NCBI GenBank assembly: GCA_025526935.1
Contig: JAHLKD010000022.1
Location: forward strand, 193,501 to 257,500
Direction: 5' to 3'
Length of the DNA stretch: 64,000 nt
From: Cladochytrium replicatum
Taxonomy: Eukaryota > Chytridiomycota > Chytridiomycetes > Cladochytriales > Cladochytriaceae
Shown: positions 31,599 through 43,337 of the stretch, piece by piece
Layout: the number at the start of each line of letters is the position of its first letter
Numbering within the stretch: the first letter of the stretch is position 1
Program-made: the position numbers and the translations under genes
Notes under the pieces: model-generated
What the model was told of the DNA's origin: nothing
The model's database searches: none
The model's input: the letters and a program-made list of their open reading frames with translations, nothing else

Positions 31599-32132
31599 AT
31601 GGGCTGGGAACTCTTCAAAGAACGTGAGATCAAGGCTACCCCCGAGACAGTCTGGAAGGTGCTGAAGGATGTCGACAACGTAAGTAGCTGCATTCGTCTA
31701 GAATCCGCCAATCTCACTGTACATATATTCCAGTGGCATGTTTGGGACGTTGATCTGAAGAAGGCAACTCTCAAGGGTCCCGGTACAGGTGAACTTGGAC
31801 TCGAGAACGCTCCCGGAGAAGTCGCTATGAAGTGGAGCGAAAGTGCCAAGTTCCCCTTCCGCCTTCATGATGTCCGCCCCTCCTCTTACATCGCCTACGA
31901 GACTCCACTTCCAGGAGCACTAGCAGATTGGTATTGGGACTGGTCAAAGTACGACGCATCGACGGGAACTACAACGATGAAGATGGGAGTGAAAGTTTCC
32001 GGCCTCGCATCTTACCTCTATCGGATAGCCATTGGCGGCCAGACGATGAAGGCTTTCGATATCTGCACTGGAAACTTGAAGGAGTTGATCGAGACGGGAA
32101 AAGTTTCGTCGACGGCAACTTCTCCAAAGTGA
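31599..32132 (+). CDS. SRPBCC/START-fold protein (polyketide cyclase/dehydrase-like)
   Basis: Two exons, 31599..31679 and 31734..32132, give 159 residues. The start 'MGWELFKEREIKATPETVWK' is the first strand and helix of the SRPBCC helix-grip fold; 'WHVWDVDLKKATLKGPGTGE' and 'LGLENAPGEVAMKW' follow. 'DWYWDWSKYDASTGTTTMKM' are antiparallel strands, and the C-terminal helix runs 'GGQTMKAFDICTGNLKELIE'. Proteins of this fold bind hydrophobic ligands or catalyse aromatase/cyclase steps; no catalytic residues can be assigned. No signal peptide. The 5' region faces PPME1 (240 bp between starts), so a divergent promoter is likely. Confidence 0.8.
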   Translation: MGWELFKEREIKATPETVWKVLKDVDNVSSCIRLESANLTVHIFQWHVWDVDLKKATLKGPGTGELGLENAPGEVAMKWSESAKFPFRLHDVRPSSYIAYETPLPGALADWYWDWSKYDASTGTTTMKMGVKVSGLASYLYRIAIGGQTMKAFDICTGNLKELIETGKVSSTATSPK

Positions 32133-32564
32133 GCCCTCTTTCCATTCAACATTTAATAATAGTAATAATTTTTTAAACAAACCAATTGTACAATGTGAAA
32201 ATACTACCTCTTCCAAGATTTTCACGAAAGGTCATCTGAGATTCTTCTGATCAATAATATAAAATTTGAGAAAGCCAGATAGCTGCCAATGGCAAAAATG
32301 ATCAAATTTGCTTTGCTTAACGGAAACGAATGAAAGTACTTCGACTGGTTTTGCAGCGTCCCCTGCTTATTAATCGAATGCCATCACTGTAATAGACCAT
32401 GAGATCGCATGCAGTCAATAGAGGAAAGATTGATTTTTGAGTTCTACAAAAATAGGGGTTCAAGTTGCAAAATTTTCGTTCACAAATCATATATCAGGCG
32501 ATTCTCCAGCGACTCTCCATCACCGACTCTCCCATCAGCGACTCCAACAAGAGAAAGTAGTGCC
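32133..32564. other. Intergenic, promoter of the EEP-jacalin gene
   Basis: About 430 bp, AT-rich near the SRPBCC stop. No gene seen. It should contain the promoter of the downstream secreted protein. Confidence 0.4.
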
Positions 32565-34007
32565 ATGCAACTCACTCAAGCCGCGCTACTCTCCGCTCTC
32601 GCAATGGCTGCCACTGGCGTGGTGGCCCAGAACTCTGGAACATTCTCGGCCATGACCTACAACGTCGCTGGCCTCCCCGCCTTCTTGTCATCCGGTGACC
32701 CCGCAACGAATACTGCAGAGCTCGCTAAGCGCCTTTTCCCTTACGATATTGTCAACATGCAGGAGGACTTCAACTGTAAGTGATAGCTGTCATGTATTAT
32801 ATGGCTGGCTCAATGAGCACAAAAGACCATGCTACCATCTACGCAAACGACAACCACACCTACCGCACCGCAACTAGTGGCGGCGCTGCTATCGGCTCTG
32901 GCTTGAACACGATCGCCTGGTACCCGTGGACCGACTTTGAGCGAGTCAAATGGACGGACTGTTACGGCGTTTTTGACCACGGTACCGACTGCCTTACTCC
33001 CAAGGGCTACACTTTCATGCGAACGCGTCTCGCGGATGGTGTGTTTGTCGATGTGTACAACCTGCACACCGATGCCGACACGGGAGACCAGGACCAGGTT
33101 GCACGCAGGTCCAACATCCTTCAGGTTGTTTCCGCCGTCAAAACCCGTTCTGCTGGCCACGCTGTGATCGTTATGGGCGATACAAACAGTCGATGTGAGT
33201 AGTCACGCAATTGCTTCGGACTCAACCGATGTATTGACAAAGGTATTCTCAGACACTCGTGCATTGGACAACATTGCCGAGCTTACCAACCAAGTTGGTC
33301 TCACCGACACCTGGATTCAGCTGGTGCGTGGATCTGCCGGGGCCCCCCCCGCTGGTGACGCGATCGTGTGCGACAACTTTGCGCCAACAAACTCTTGCGA
33401 GGTTGTCGACAAGATTTTCTACAGGGGTTCACCCGCCGTTGAGCTCACCGCTGTCGCATACTCGAACGAGCACTACAAGTTCACCAACGGCAGCGGAGCC
33501 CGTCTCTCTGACCACTTCCCGATTGCTTCAACCTTCGCCTGGTCCAACGCCGCTACAGCTGCCCGTCTCTCGGACTATTGGGGTGGCCCGCACGGAGACT
33601 GGTTCTCCGACTTGACTACCTCCGTATCAAAATCCACAGTCGTCACCAGCTTCACGATCACTGGCGCGAACCGAATCGATGCCGTTACCGTCGAGCGCAA
33701 AGCGAACGCGGCGACTGCGTCCGAGACCCTCAAGCACGGAGGGACTGGCGGTACACCCACCACTCTCACGTTGAACGCAAACGAGCATGTTGTCGAGGCG
33801 CGCATGTGCCAGGCCAAGTTCAACAACACAACCCGCATCTTCTACCTACAACTGATCACAAACACTGGCCGCACCATCGCGAATGGAAAAACGGCGGCGG
33901 ATTGCGTGACCTACAAAGCCCCTACTGGATACCGTGTAGTCGGTTTCTACGGCCGCAGTGGAGACAACGTGGACCAGCTTGGATTGGTTTACGCACCCCT
34001 CCCTTAA
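32565..34007 (+). CDS. Secreted EEP-family phosphodiesterase (sphingomyelinase-like) fused to a jacalin-like lectin domain
   Basis: Three exons, 32565..32775, 32826..33194, 33253..34007; 444 residues. A signal peptide ends at 'TGVVAQ'. The endonuclease/exonuclease/phosphatase fold follows: 'AMTYNVAGLP' (first strand with Asn), 'IVNMQEDFN' (metal-binding Glu), 'VIVMGDTNSR' (Asp/Asn pair) and 'RLSDHFPIAS' (general-base His). This is the layout of neutral sphingomyelinases and DNase I-like enzymes. From about residue 320, 'GGPHGDWFSDL', 'LKHGGTGGTPTTLTL', 'ITNTGRTIANGK' and 'VVGFYGRSGDNVDQLGLVY' match jacalin-like lectin strands. The lectin probably anchors the enzyme to glycans. A decayed second copy lies at 35670. 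Confidence 0.88.
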
Positions 34008-34320
34008 AATCACGAAGGTTTTCAGTCAATTCCCGCATATCCAAGTTTGGTCCAAGGGCTGTGAATTCATATCTCCCACCATCTTCGCCAATGTACTATG
34101 CTCTCAAAGGGATGCTTTTGAGACTTCCATGTTGATTTCAAGTGTTTTGAGCAATATAGACTGCCTTTCCTAAAGTTGAATTTCGGATGAAATCGTTGCC
34201 ATCAAGCACTGCACATTCTACTACTTTGTTTGAGTCTAGTTCAAATTTGTTCCTCATTCGCCACGTCCCTCCACGCGTCCTTTGAAACCAAACCTTTCAC
34301 TTGCCGATCTGCCAGCCAAA

Positions 34321-34908
34321 ATGGAACAAGTGCAGCCCTACATCAACCAGCTCGATGCGAAACTGAGCACTTTCCCCTCGCTGAAGAAGCTCGAGGAAGT
34401 CACAAAAGTCCCCAAGGTACACACTTGCATTTCCACCGACTATCAACTAACCGTACACACCTCTCCTAATACCCATCAATACCCAGGTCTACTCCACCGC
34501 GACGATCGCTGTCATCCTGCTGATCTCGACCCTTGTTGACCTCTACGCCCCCCTCGTCTCCAACGTCTACATCCTCGCATACCCCATCATCCGTGCTCTG
34601 GACTTGGCCACCTCCTCGTCTGCTGCCACCGATGAGCTGAAGTCGTGGGTGTCGTACTTTGCCCTCTTTGCGGTCGAGGCCACCATCGAACCCTACCTTG
34701 CCCCCTCTGTACCCTTCTTCTACTTTATCAAGGTCGTTGTGTTCTCGTACTTGTTCATTCCCGAGACTGGGGTGAGTTTAATGAATCCACTGTGGTGCGC
34801 ATTGGAAGGTCCAGGGCTTATCGCTTAGAATGATAGGGTATCAAACTGGTCCACGGACTCATTGCATCGCAGGTCCCTACTCTTATCAAACCTCTCAAGA
34901 CCGAATAG
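34321..34908 (+). CDS. Yop1/REEP/HVA22-family ER-shaping protein
   Basis: Three exons, 34321..34416, 34487..34771, 34837..34908; 150 residues. Family signatures: an N-terminal amphipathic stretch 'SLKKLEEVTKVPKVYSTATI', the hairpin segment 'VDLYAPLVSNVYILAYPII', 'SSAATDELKSWVSYFALFAV' (the W.YW-like core reads WVSYF), 'EPYLAPSVPFFYFIKVVVFS' and 'FIPETGGIKLVHGLI'. These reticulon-like hairpins insert in the outer leaflet of the ER and stabilise tubules. The length is somewhat shorter than yeast Yop1, mostly at the C-terminus. The last intron begins right after 'PETG'. Confidence 0.88.
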
Positions 34909-35669
34909 AGGAGTTTCTCCGATAAGAAAAACCCGAATGTTTTGCGACCATGTTTCCGGCTGTCGCCGTGTCTTTCATTTCTGCACCCTTGACCACGACA
35001 TTTCTTTGTTCAACAATATTTGCATTTCCAAATACAGAGGTCGTTAAGGTCAAGCCTGCACCGCTTTTTTTACCCCCCTTGACGTCGGATGAGACTGTAC
35101 TGTGAGGGCTGTACAGAATGGTTTCCGTTATTCCACTTAACTTCAGTTTTTGTTGTGTCACCAGTGTCGAGCTTCCATCACCTCTTACTAAATCCTTTTG
35201 CCCGATATTGCGTCGAAAAATTCTCAAAAATACAGTTTGTTAATACTTTGATTTGCACTTTTGCAAGAATGAGAAGCAATCTGTACATGCAGACGGGACC
35301 TCGAGGAGAATAAACTACTAGCAGAGGTAACTTTCTATAAATCGTGGAGGCAAAATTTCTATCAACATTTAAAGAATGGCGGGATTTGAAAAGCATGATT
35401 GCGATCTTCCAAAAGTTTCTCCTTCTCGAAAGTGCCATCTCGATAGTTTCGCCTAGGTCGACCAACCCCGTTGGTCAGCTCAATTAGTGAGCAATTAGAT
35501 TCTGTAAAACTGCAGAAGATGGCTATAATCGGGGTCAAACAACTAGAATTAAAAGTGGATATTCTTATCTTAAACTGTTCAAGTTAGGGCTACCGATTTC
35601 CTGGAACCGGAACCAACGATCAAAAAGCTTTCCTCCCCGAATTAATAACAGATTGCCCATAAACTTTTC
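34909..35669. other. Intergenic, nothing recognised
   Basis: About 760 bp between the Yop1-like gene and the broken EEP copy. Short frames on both strands only. Confidence 0.4.
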
Positions 35670-36560
35670 ATCGACAACTGCTACGGCGGTCTGGACCACG
35701 GCAGTGATTGCCTGACTCCGAAAGTTACACCTTCATGCGGATGAGGCTCGCAGAGTGTGTTTTTGTCGACGTGTACAACATGCACACCGACACTGGTGAT
35801 CAGGACGAAGCTGACGGTCCAACATCCTGCAGGTTGCTGCGGCAGTCAACACCAGCTCAGCTGGGCACGCTGTTATCGTTATGGGAGACACAAACAGCCG
35901 GTGTGAGTATTTACGTGACTACTTGGATCACGAAGTATTGACATTAATTCGTAGACAACCGTGCGTTGGACAACATTGCTAAGCTTACCAACAAAGCCGG
36001 TCTCACCGACACCTGGATTCAGCTGGTTCGTGGCTCTCTTGGCGCACCTACTGCAGGTGACGCGATCGTGCGCGACGACTTCAACCCAACAAACTCGTGT
36101 GAAGTTGTCGACAAGACCTTCTACATGGGATCCCCGCCAGTTCAGCTCACCGCTATCTCGCACTCGAATGAGCACTAGAAGTTCACCAACGCCACCGGTG
36201 CCCGCCTTTCGGACCACTTCCCGATCTCTGCAACCTTCACCTGGTCCAACGCCGCCACTCCGGCCCGTCTTTCTGACTTCTACGTGGGCCCGCACGGAGA
36301 CTGGTTCTCCGACTTGACTGGATCCGTTTCGAAATCCACTGTGGTCACCAACTTCACCATTGCTGGTGAGAAGCGAATTGACTCCGTCACCGTTGTGCGC
36401 AAATCTAGTACTTCGGCTGCTTCTGAGACCCTCAATCACGGCGGTAATGGTGGCACGGCGTCGACACTGACCTTGAATGGAAACGAGCACGTCGTCCAGA
36501 CCCTGTGTGCCAGGGCAAATTCAACAACATAACTCCCATCTTCTACCTCTGCACGACAGC
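35670..36560 (+). pseudogene. Decayed tandem copy of the EEP-jacalin gene
   Basis: Homology to the gene at 32565 begins at its exon-2 segment 'DCYGVFDHGTDCLTP' (35670 onwards) and runs to the middle of the jacalin domain. The first exon (signal peptide, 'MQEDFN' Glu) and the end of the lectin domain are missing. Lesions include a frame change just after 'CLTPK' near 35720, a shift near 35805, an in-frame TAG at 36176..36178 where the intact copy has Tyr, and a shift near 36505. The intron before 'RALDN' is still recognisable. It arose by tandem duplication with the Yop1-like gene between. Confidence 0.88.
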
Positions 36561-36751
36561 GGCCCGTTTTCATGTTCAACCCATTTTCATTCATGAAGAT
36601 TTATGTTTGGAAACGAAGCCATGGTCAGACTTTGTTCTTACACCGTATTGGTGCAGTACCTCTTTGCTCATCTCATTACACAAATTAGAGAATGACTTTA
36701 AACAAACAAAAGTTCATTTCATTGCAAAAATCGCAGTAACTGCTTCGAAGA

Positions 36752-37235
36752 TGATTGCAACTGCGACAGCTCCGGGATCTGGAACCCCAAAGATCCGGCA
36801 CTTTCGCCAATGTAGCTGATTCTTCCAAACTTTGCTTTTGGCATTTTGCTTGTTGAATCAGCCCCTTCCCGAGCACCTCGAACGGAGCGTTCACCACCAG
36901 AAATGGCGCTGCTATGCCATGTACCGAGAAACGAATTAGAATGGAACCAATCTGTATAATGCTCCCGAAGTTCCGCCCATAGAGCTCTCAATTATCCTGG
37001 CGATAGTATCACAACCATCCGCTGCCCTGTCAAAGTCGATTCCGTTTCCGGACTGCGGTTGGCCATTCACAACTTCCACGACAGCATTCAAAGCCTTCGC
37101 TCCAGACGCCGAGGTATTTCCACAGTCTACATCACCAGTGATTCGGTCATACTCTCCGAGTTGAGCTTCAGCTTTTAATAGCACATCCGAAGCAGCAACA
37201 ATAGCAAAGAACGGCGCAGCACGAGTTTCGATTGG
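36752..37235 (-). pseudogene. Remnant of dihydroxyacetone kinase (DAK2/DhaL domain)
   Basis: On the minus strand, 'AIVAASDVLLKAEAQLGEYD', 'RITGDVDCGNTSASGAKAL' and 'IARIIESSMGGTSGALY' match the DhaL domain of Dak1-type kinases ('LTEYD..VGDGDCG', 'SMGGTSGALY'). In a second frame 'STSKMPKAKFGRISYIGE' matches the late DhaL helix. The N-terminal DhaK domain with the substrate-binding His is absent and the two parts are out of frame. Dihydroxyacetone kinase phosphorylates dihydroxyacetone with ATP. A dead fragment here. Confidence 0.8.
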
Positions 37236-37584
37236 ATACTTTTGTTATCAAGCGTCATGGAATAGTTCATGACCAGAGCCTCCTCCAGCTAATATTTTAA
37301 CTTCAGAAGATCAGATTGCCTCAATGTCACCTCGTTAGCGTATGCGATGTGTTTTGAGGTGTTTTGAGCAGTTTTAACCCGGGATGGGCAAGCACGAGCC
37401 CCTCCAACGCCTCATCGACAACCTAGTAACATGCATTCCATCAAATCAACACAATTCACGCATTTTCCGAGACGGATCCTCCCGTTACCATTGCTGGATC
37501 GTTGATAAACTTTTTGCTGGCAGAAATCTGACGGGCCATGCTCACAAGCCACACGCCTACATCGACCTGTCATTTTCTTTTGTG

Positions 37585-40500
37585 ATGGCGGACGCTGACA
37601 GGGCATCAAAACCGCACAGGCCACGGCAAGCAGGACCGAAGGCGAACAAGAAGAAACAGCAACAGAAAACAAAGGGACAGAATGCAAAGGTTCTCCTGCA
37701 TGTGATTCGAGCTATAGGGCTGGATGTGCTGATATTGTTGGAACAGGCGTTCACCGCATTTTCCAAAGTGCGACAGGAGCGAGCTGCACGTAGAAACGTG
37801 GAAAAGGAGCAAAAGAAACTTCATGTTCCATTGGTCGATCGTACGCCTCTGGAGCCACCTCCAGTGATCATCGCTGTCGTGGGACCGCCGGGGGTGAGGA
37901 TGATTGTGCATATGGAAGTGTGCGATTGCTAAAGCTTTCACCTGGTGCAATTTTTAGACAGGGAAGACTACATTGATTCGTAGCCTTGTGAAGAAGTACA
38001 CCAAACACAACCTAACGGAAATCAACGGTCCGGTGACCGTTGTCAGCGGTAGGATATCACGCGTTTCGGTGTGTGATGTAGCTTATCATTTTGGTTGCTG
38101 ATCATCAGGAAAGAATCGGCGTCTGACGTTCATTGAGTGCAACAACGATATCAACTCGATGATCGACGTAGCCAAAATTGCTGATCTCGTCTTGCTTCTC
38201 ATTGATGCCAGTTTCGGATTTGAAATGGTGTGTTCACTGAGTCGAATAGCCTAAATTTCTAAATCCGTTCGTGCAACAGGAAACATTCGAGTTCCTCAAT
38301 ATCCTCCAGACACATGGAATGCCTAGAATCATGGGAGTGTTGACACATCTTGACCATTTCAAAGACAACAAAGCACTTAGAAAAACAAAAAAGCGGTTAA
38401 AGCATCGATTCTGGACAGAAATTTACCAAGGTGCAAAGCTGTTTTATCTGTCTGGTCTCGTTCACGGGCGATACCCAAAAACGGAAATTCTTAACCTTTC
38501 ACGCTTCATTTCCGTGATGAAGTTCCGACCACTTGTCTGGCGCAACACACATCCGTATGTTTTGGTTGATCGTGTTGAGGATCTTACAGATCCGGAAGCT
38601 CTACATCAACAACCGAAAATGGACAGACATGTTGCACTTTACGGATACTTAAGAGGAGTCAATTTAAAACCTAATATGAAAGTAAGTTGATTTGTGAAAA
38701 CTAGAGCACAATAATCTCAGTGCAATGTGTAGGTTCACATTCCTGGCGCCGGTGACTTCTCCATAGAGACAATCAAAATGCTTCCAGATCCATGCCCACC
38801 TCCGGAGAAAAAGCGAAAAACGCTCGATGATAAGCAGCGAATGATTTATGCTCCTATGTCAGACGTTGGGGGTATTATGTACGACAAGGATGCTATTTAT
38901 ATCAATGTTCCGGGAAATTTTTCGCGGAAGAAGCAAGACGATGGGAACGATGCAGATTCAGCTGATGAGGAATCCGGACCGGCTGGAGTTGGAGAGAAAA
39001 TGGTGTTTGACTTGCAGGATGCAAAGATGACACTGGCAGATCAGATGGGGCAAAGCAGCATTCGGGTATTCTCAGATTCAGCACCTACAGTCGCTGAGGA
39101 TGTAAACCGGAATCGAAGACGAGCTGTTTTCGATAACGATGACGGTGGGGAGGACGAAAGCGATGGAGGAGATGATGAAGAGGAGGGCTACGATGATGAA
39201 GGCGCTGATGGAGAGGAAGGCGAAGAAGAGTGGCGTTTGGAAGACGTTGGCAAAGAGGACGACCAACCAGAGGGGGAAATACCGTTCGCAGACAGCGATA
39301 GTGATATGGGAGATTACGAGGGAGCCGAAGGTGAAGATGATGGTGAAGGAGACGATGTAGATGAGGAAGATGACGAGGATGATGAGACAGATCTAAATTG
39401 GAAGGATTCGATTTTCGAAAGGGCGGCCGATATGTTTAAAAATAATCGCCGTCCGAACATAATGAAGATGATTTACGGGGATGATCACGACGAAGCAACG
39501 AGTAACATGAAAACGCCGCCCAAAAATCGATCATTATTTGATGATCAGAATGGTGGGGACACCTTGTTCACCGTGAAGGAGAAGAAAATAGTTGTGCGTG
39601 TAGTTGACACAACCAAACTTGAGGTTCGTTTGGAGGATTTAGAATGCTGGGAGCATGAGGAGGTGAGACCCACGATTTGTTGCTCCCGGTTGTGATGCTT
39701 ATTTTTCTATTCAGGTGCTTGATTCAATTCGATACCGCTTCATCACAGGTCCAAAGCTAGGTTCTGGTGATGGAGGTGATGCAACAAATGGGGACGCGGA
39801 AGGGGAGGACACAGATCAGGTGTTTGGAGACTTCGAAGATCTGGAGACTGGAGCAAAACACACCACAGCTGACGGCGAAGCTTCCGGGTCGGACGCCCAG
39901 GCCACGAAAACCGCCGATGAGTTTGATAAAGAAGCTTTAGCGCGGAGGAAGGAAGAGCTGAAGAGAAAGTTTGATTCCAAATACGACCGCACATCAGATG
40001 CGGAAGACAGTGATGAAGGCGCAGGAGGGTCAAATGTCTACGAATCTGCAAAAGCCGCCATGGCGAAACAAGCAGAAGTCAATAGCGCAGAGTTTGCGAA
40101 TGACGATCCTGAACTGAGGGCTGCTGTGGAAGGCTATCGAGCAGGTCAATATGTGCGAATATTGATCCCAGATATGCCATGCGAGTTCGTGGAACGGCTG
40201 AATCCAAAGTACCCAATTGTCTTAGGAGGACTGCTTTCTAGCGAAGAATCTTTTGGTTTGATGCAGGTTCGGATTTGATTTTCTGATCTTCATTGCCGGA
40301 GTTTAATGTTGCCTTGACCATAGGTCCGGATAAAAGGTCACCGTTGGTTTAAGAAGATTCTCAAAACCAACGACCCGCTCGTTTTTTCCATCGGATGGCG
40401 AAGATTTCAATCACTTCCGGTGTATTCAATGCTTGATAACGGTGGCATCCGTAATCGTATGCTAAAATACACCCCACAACACATGCACTGCCTCGGAACT

Positions 40501-41703
40501 TTCTATGGTATGATGTGACGCTTTAATCACATTGGGCCATGTTTGAATGACATACTCATGTCATAATTAGGCCCAATAACCACTCCAAATACTGGATTCT
40601 GCGCTTTCCAAACTGTCAGCGAGAAGACGGTAACCCAGAGAAGTATCTCTCAAAGTAGTATAATTCTAACCCAAATCGCCTTGAAGAGCGCATTCCGAAT
40701 CTGCGCAACTGGAGTCGTGATCGACATCAACAAATCCTCCGAAATTGTAAAGAAGCTGAAGTTGACTGGCATACCGTACAAAGTGTACAAGAATACAGCC
40801 TTTATCAAAGACATGTTTACATCTGGTCTGGAGGTTGCAAAGTTTGAGGGGGCTTCAATTCGTACCGTTTCTGGAATCCGTGGACAAGTTAAGAAGCGCT
40901 TGCCGGTACGTGGATGATGAATGATGAATTGACTCTTGTATCAAGCTCATTGATTCTTCTTCTTCACGTTAGAAACCGGATGGGTGCTTCCGTGCGACTT
41001 TTGAGGACAAGATTTTGATGAGCGGTAAGTTCATTATATATCAAGCTTCAGAACATATCTGAAATTCTTCTAGATATCGTTTTCTTGAGAGCTTGGGTGC
41101 CAGTCAAACCTAAGATCTTTTACAACCCTGTCACGTCGCTCCTCTTGGCTGAGAAGGATACCTGGAAAGGAATGAGGCTGACTGGACAGATCAGAAAGGA
41201 TATGAACATCAATGTTCCCAAAAATCCGGATTCTGAGTACAAGGTATGAACCTTGAAATGCCCCTTCCTGTCGAAATTGATTTGTTCTGTTCTATCAGCC
41301 TATCGTACGTCAACCCAAACGCTTCAACCCACTCCACATTCCCAAATCATTGCAAGCCGAGTTACCTTTCACATCGAAACCGAAGATGGACTCGAAACGC
41401 AAGAAGCCACTGTACTTGACGGAGCGGAAGGCTGTTATCATGGAGCCTGAGGAGCGAAAGGTGGCTCGAATGCTTCAGGCGATCAACACTATTAAGCACG
41501 AGAAGGAGCGCAAGAAGAAAGCGACTAAGACGGAGAAGCAGCAGGTGCGATCTCGCGAGATTGCGAGAAAGGAGAAGGTGGTCGCAGAGAAGGCGAAGAA
41601 GAGGATGCGTGAGGTTCACAGAAATGTTGGCCTCAAGAGTCAGAACCAGAAGATGGGAGGAGAGGGGGAAGATCGCGCACCAAAGCGCAGAAAAACAAAG
41701 TAA
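37585..41703 (+). CDS. BMS1: BMS1 ribosome-biogenesis GTPase
   Basis: Thirteen exons: 37585..37689, 37747..37893, 37958..38048, 38109..38227, 38280..38681, 38733..39662, 39715..40266, 40324..40507, 40571..40629, 40687..40905, 40973..41024, 41074..41243, 41299..41703; all phases match, 1144 residues. N-terminal '[16 protein letters not shown]' and '[17 protein letters not shown]' are BMS1 hallmarks. Walker A 'VVGPPGTGKTTL' (about 79-90) spans intron 2. Then '[20 protein letters not shown]', '[11 protein letters not shown]' and '[20 protein letters not shown]'. A long acidic middle precedes the conserved C-terminal domain ('[20 protein letters not shown]', '[11 protein letters not shown]', '[15 protein letters not shown]'). 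BMS1 recruits Rcl1 to the 90S pre-ribosome in the nucleolus. Confidence 0.95.
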
Positions 41704-41871
41704 ATTTAACAAGAAACCTTCATCTCCACTCCGTTTGCCATAGTATTGCATTACACGTTATATTAGCAGCACGCAGATCCACACAGCATAGGAAAAGATT
41801 ACGACAACAACTTGGGAAAGAATAACATCTCGATGCCGAGATTCTGAGAGTAGTTTTTGTCTGCCTGAGAG

Positions 41872-43337
41872 CTAGCAGACAGTTGGCCAGTCGTTGGGGA
41901 AGCACAGGTTGCGAACTTGAAATCGCGCTGGCCCGCCTCCCGTCGACTTCGGATAGCTGCGAATAGATTTGTTTATCAAAACCTTTTGCTTTCATAGGAT
42001 GGAACATGTTAACGTACTAGTGGTTCACCATCTTCCAACCGCCGTCGATGAACTGGACAGATTGACCGCCAGGTCCGATTCGTTCAGAGTCACCAAAATC
42101 CACAAAGTGCCAACCACCGAATTTGGATCCAGCCAATGATCCATCAGGTGCCAGGTCTGTTAACAAAAGGATTGGTTGAGCGCTTAAACTTTGGTCAGAT
42201 CCTGTCCATACAAGGGCCAGTGATTTTCGTCGCACGAGCAGCAGCGATTTTGTAGGTTGAGTCTGCACCGGCACTGCAAGTAATGAGTTTCAACAATTAG
42301 AGTTTGGATCTATTTCCGACCATGGACACACCAGCATTTGTCGAGCGACACGAACAGGTAGTAGAATTTGTTCTGAAAGAACGTTCATTTTTCTTGAGCG
42401 ACCAAAAAATGAGAGTCCATACATTATAAGCGATAGTTGGTGCCTCGATAGCATTGGCGGGGTTCGATTTTGGGTTCGATGCGATCTGATTAAAAAGGTC
42501 AAACAAATTCACACGGTGCATTTTTAGGTGATTCTAGAATTACAGACCTGGTACAAAGTGGTGTCATCAGCAGCAAGCTTGAGGGTTGTCGGGTTCAGTT
42601 TGCGACCTTTGATACCCTGGCCCCAAGATCCAAAGAACAGCCACGGAGCTTGTGTGGCCGGGTCCTGTCACAAAAAATCATAACTAAACCAATCCAAAGC
42701 CTTATCAAAACATACCCAGAAAACATAAGGATCGATTGCATTGTAACTGAGTAGATTATGGTAAGCAATTGAGCACAGCATTGTCCACGCTGCTTACCTG
42801 CTCGACGCGACGGTGCTGATAACCTCTCCTTGGTCCGTCCACTTCATGGCTGATCCTTCAAGAGCAGGCGAAGTCGCAAATCCAATGACCGAATTCCGAG
42901 ATCCGAATGTTGAACCGCAGTAGAACAAGTAAAACATATTGCCGAATTTGTGGATCTCAGGCGCCCAAAGAGACTCTGCTTTCGTTCTGGTTGCCACCCA
43001 ATCGGGAACACCCGTCCCACCGAATGGTGTAGCTTACAAAAAGGTTGCACGTTACAATGCGAAAGCAAAAAGGGAAGGGGAACAAACACAAACCAGCCGG
43101 AGTCCAGTTCTGTAAGTCGGTTGACTTAAGATACCGAAGACCATTGTGGCTGCCCGCAACATAGTAGGTGCTGCCAACCTTGAACTAAAATATGCTAAAT
43201 TTGATTTTTCGCATTGAAAGATTGGTAACCCTCACGATGGACGGATCATGCTGCAGCGCGGAAGCACTTCCGGTAGCCTGGGCGTTGACAGCGACAGCAG
43301 CAATCGCAGGACCCAGCAAAGACCAAACCAACTTCAT
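41872..43337 (-). CDS. Secreted GH43 glycoside hydrolase (arabinanase/xylosidase-like)
   Basis: Ten exons: 43337..43236, 43184..43094, 43032..42798, 42746..42716 (31 nt), 42664..42548, 42485..42423, 42372..42332, 42273..42212, 42156..42018, 41956..41872; 321 residues. Signal peptide 'MKLVWSLLGPAIAAVAVNA'. GH43 catalytic triad: the base Asp in 'LQHDPSI' (residue 32), the pKa-modulating Asp in 'YNAIDPYVFW' and the acid Glu in 'AIEAPTIAYN'. Blades of the five-bladed propeller are visible ('YYVAGSHNGLRYLKSTDLQN', 'ESLWAPEIHKFGNMFYLFYC', 'PWLFFGSWGQGIKGRKLNP'), and the end 'LCFPNDWPTV' is typical of arabinan endo-hydrolases. The donor at 42211 gives 'KITGPYLAPDG' and avoids a stop. It probably attacks plant arabinan. 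Confidence 0.92.

Noticed and set aside
42190-42212. Non-canonical GA donor in GH43 exon 8
   Set aside because: A canonical GTATGG donor 11 nt upstream keeps the frame and restores the conserved 'ITGPY' segment.
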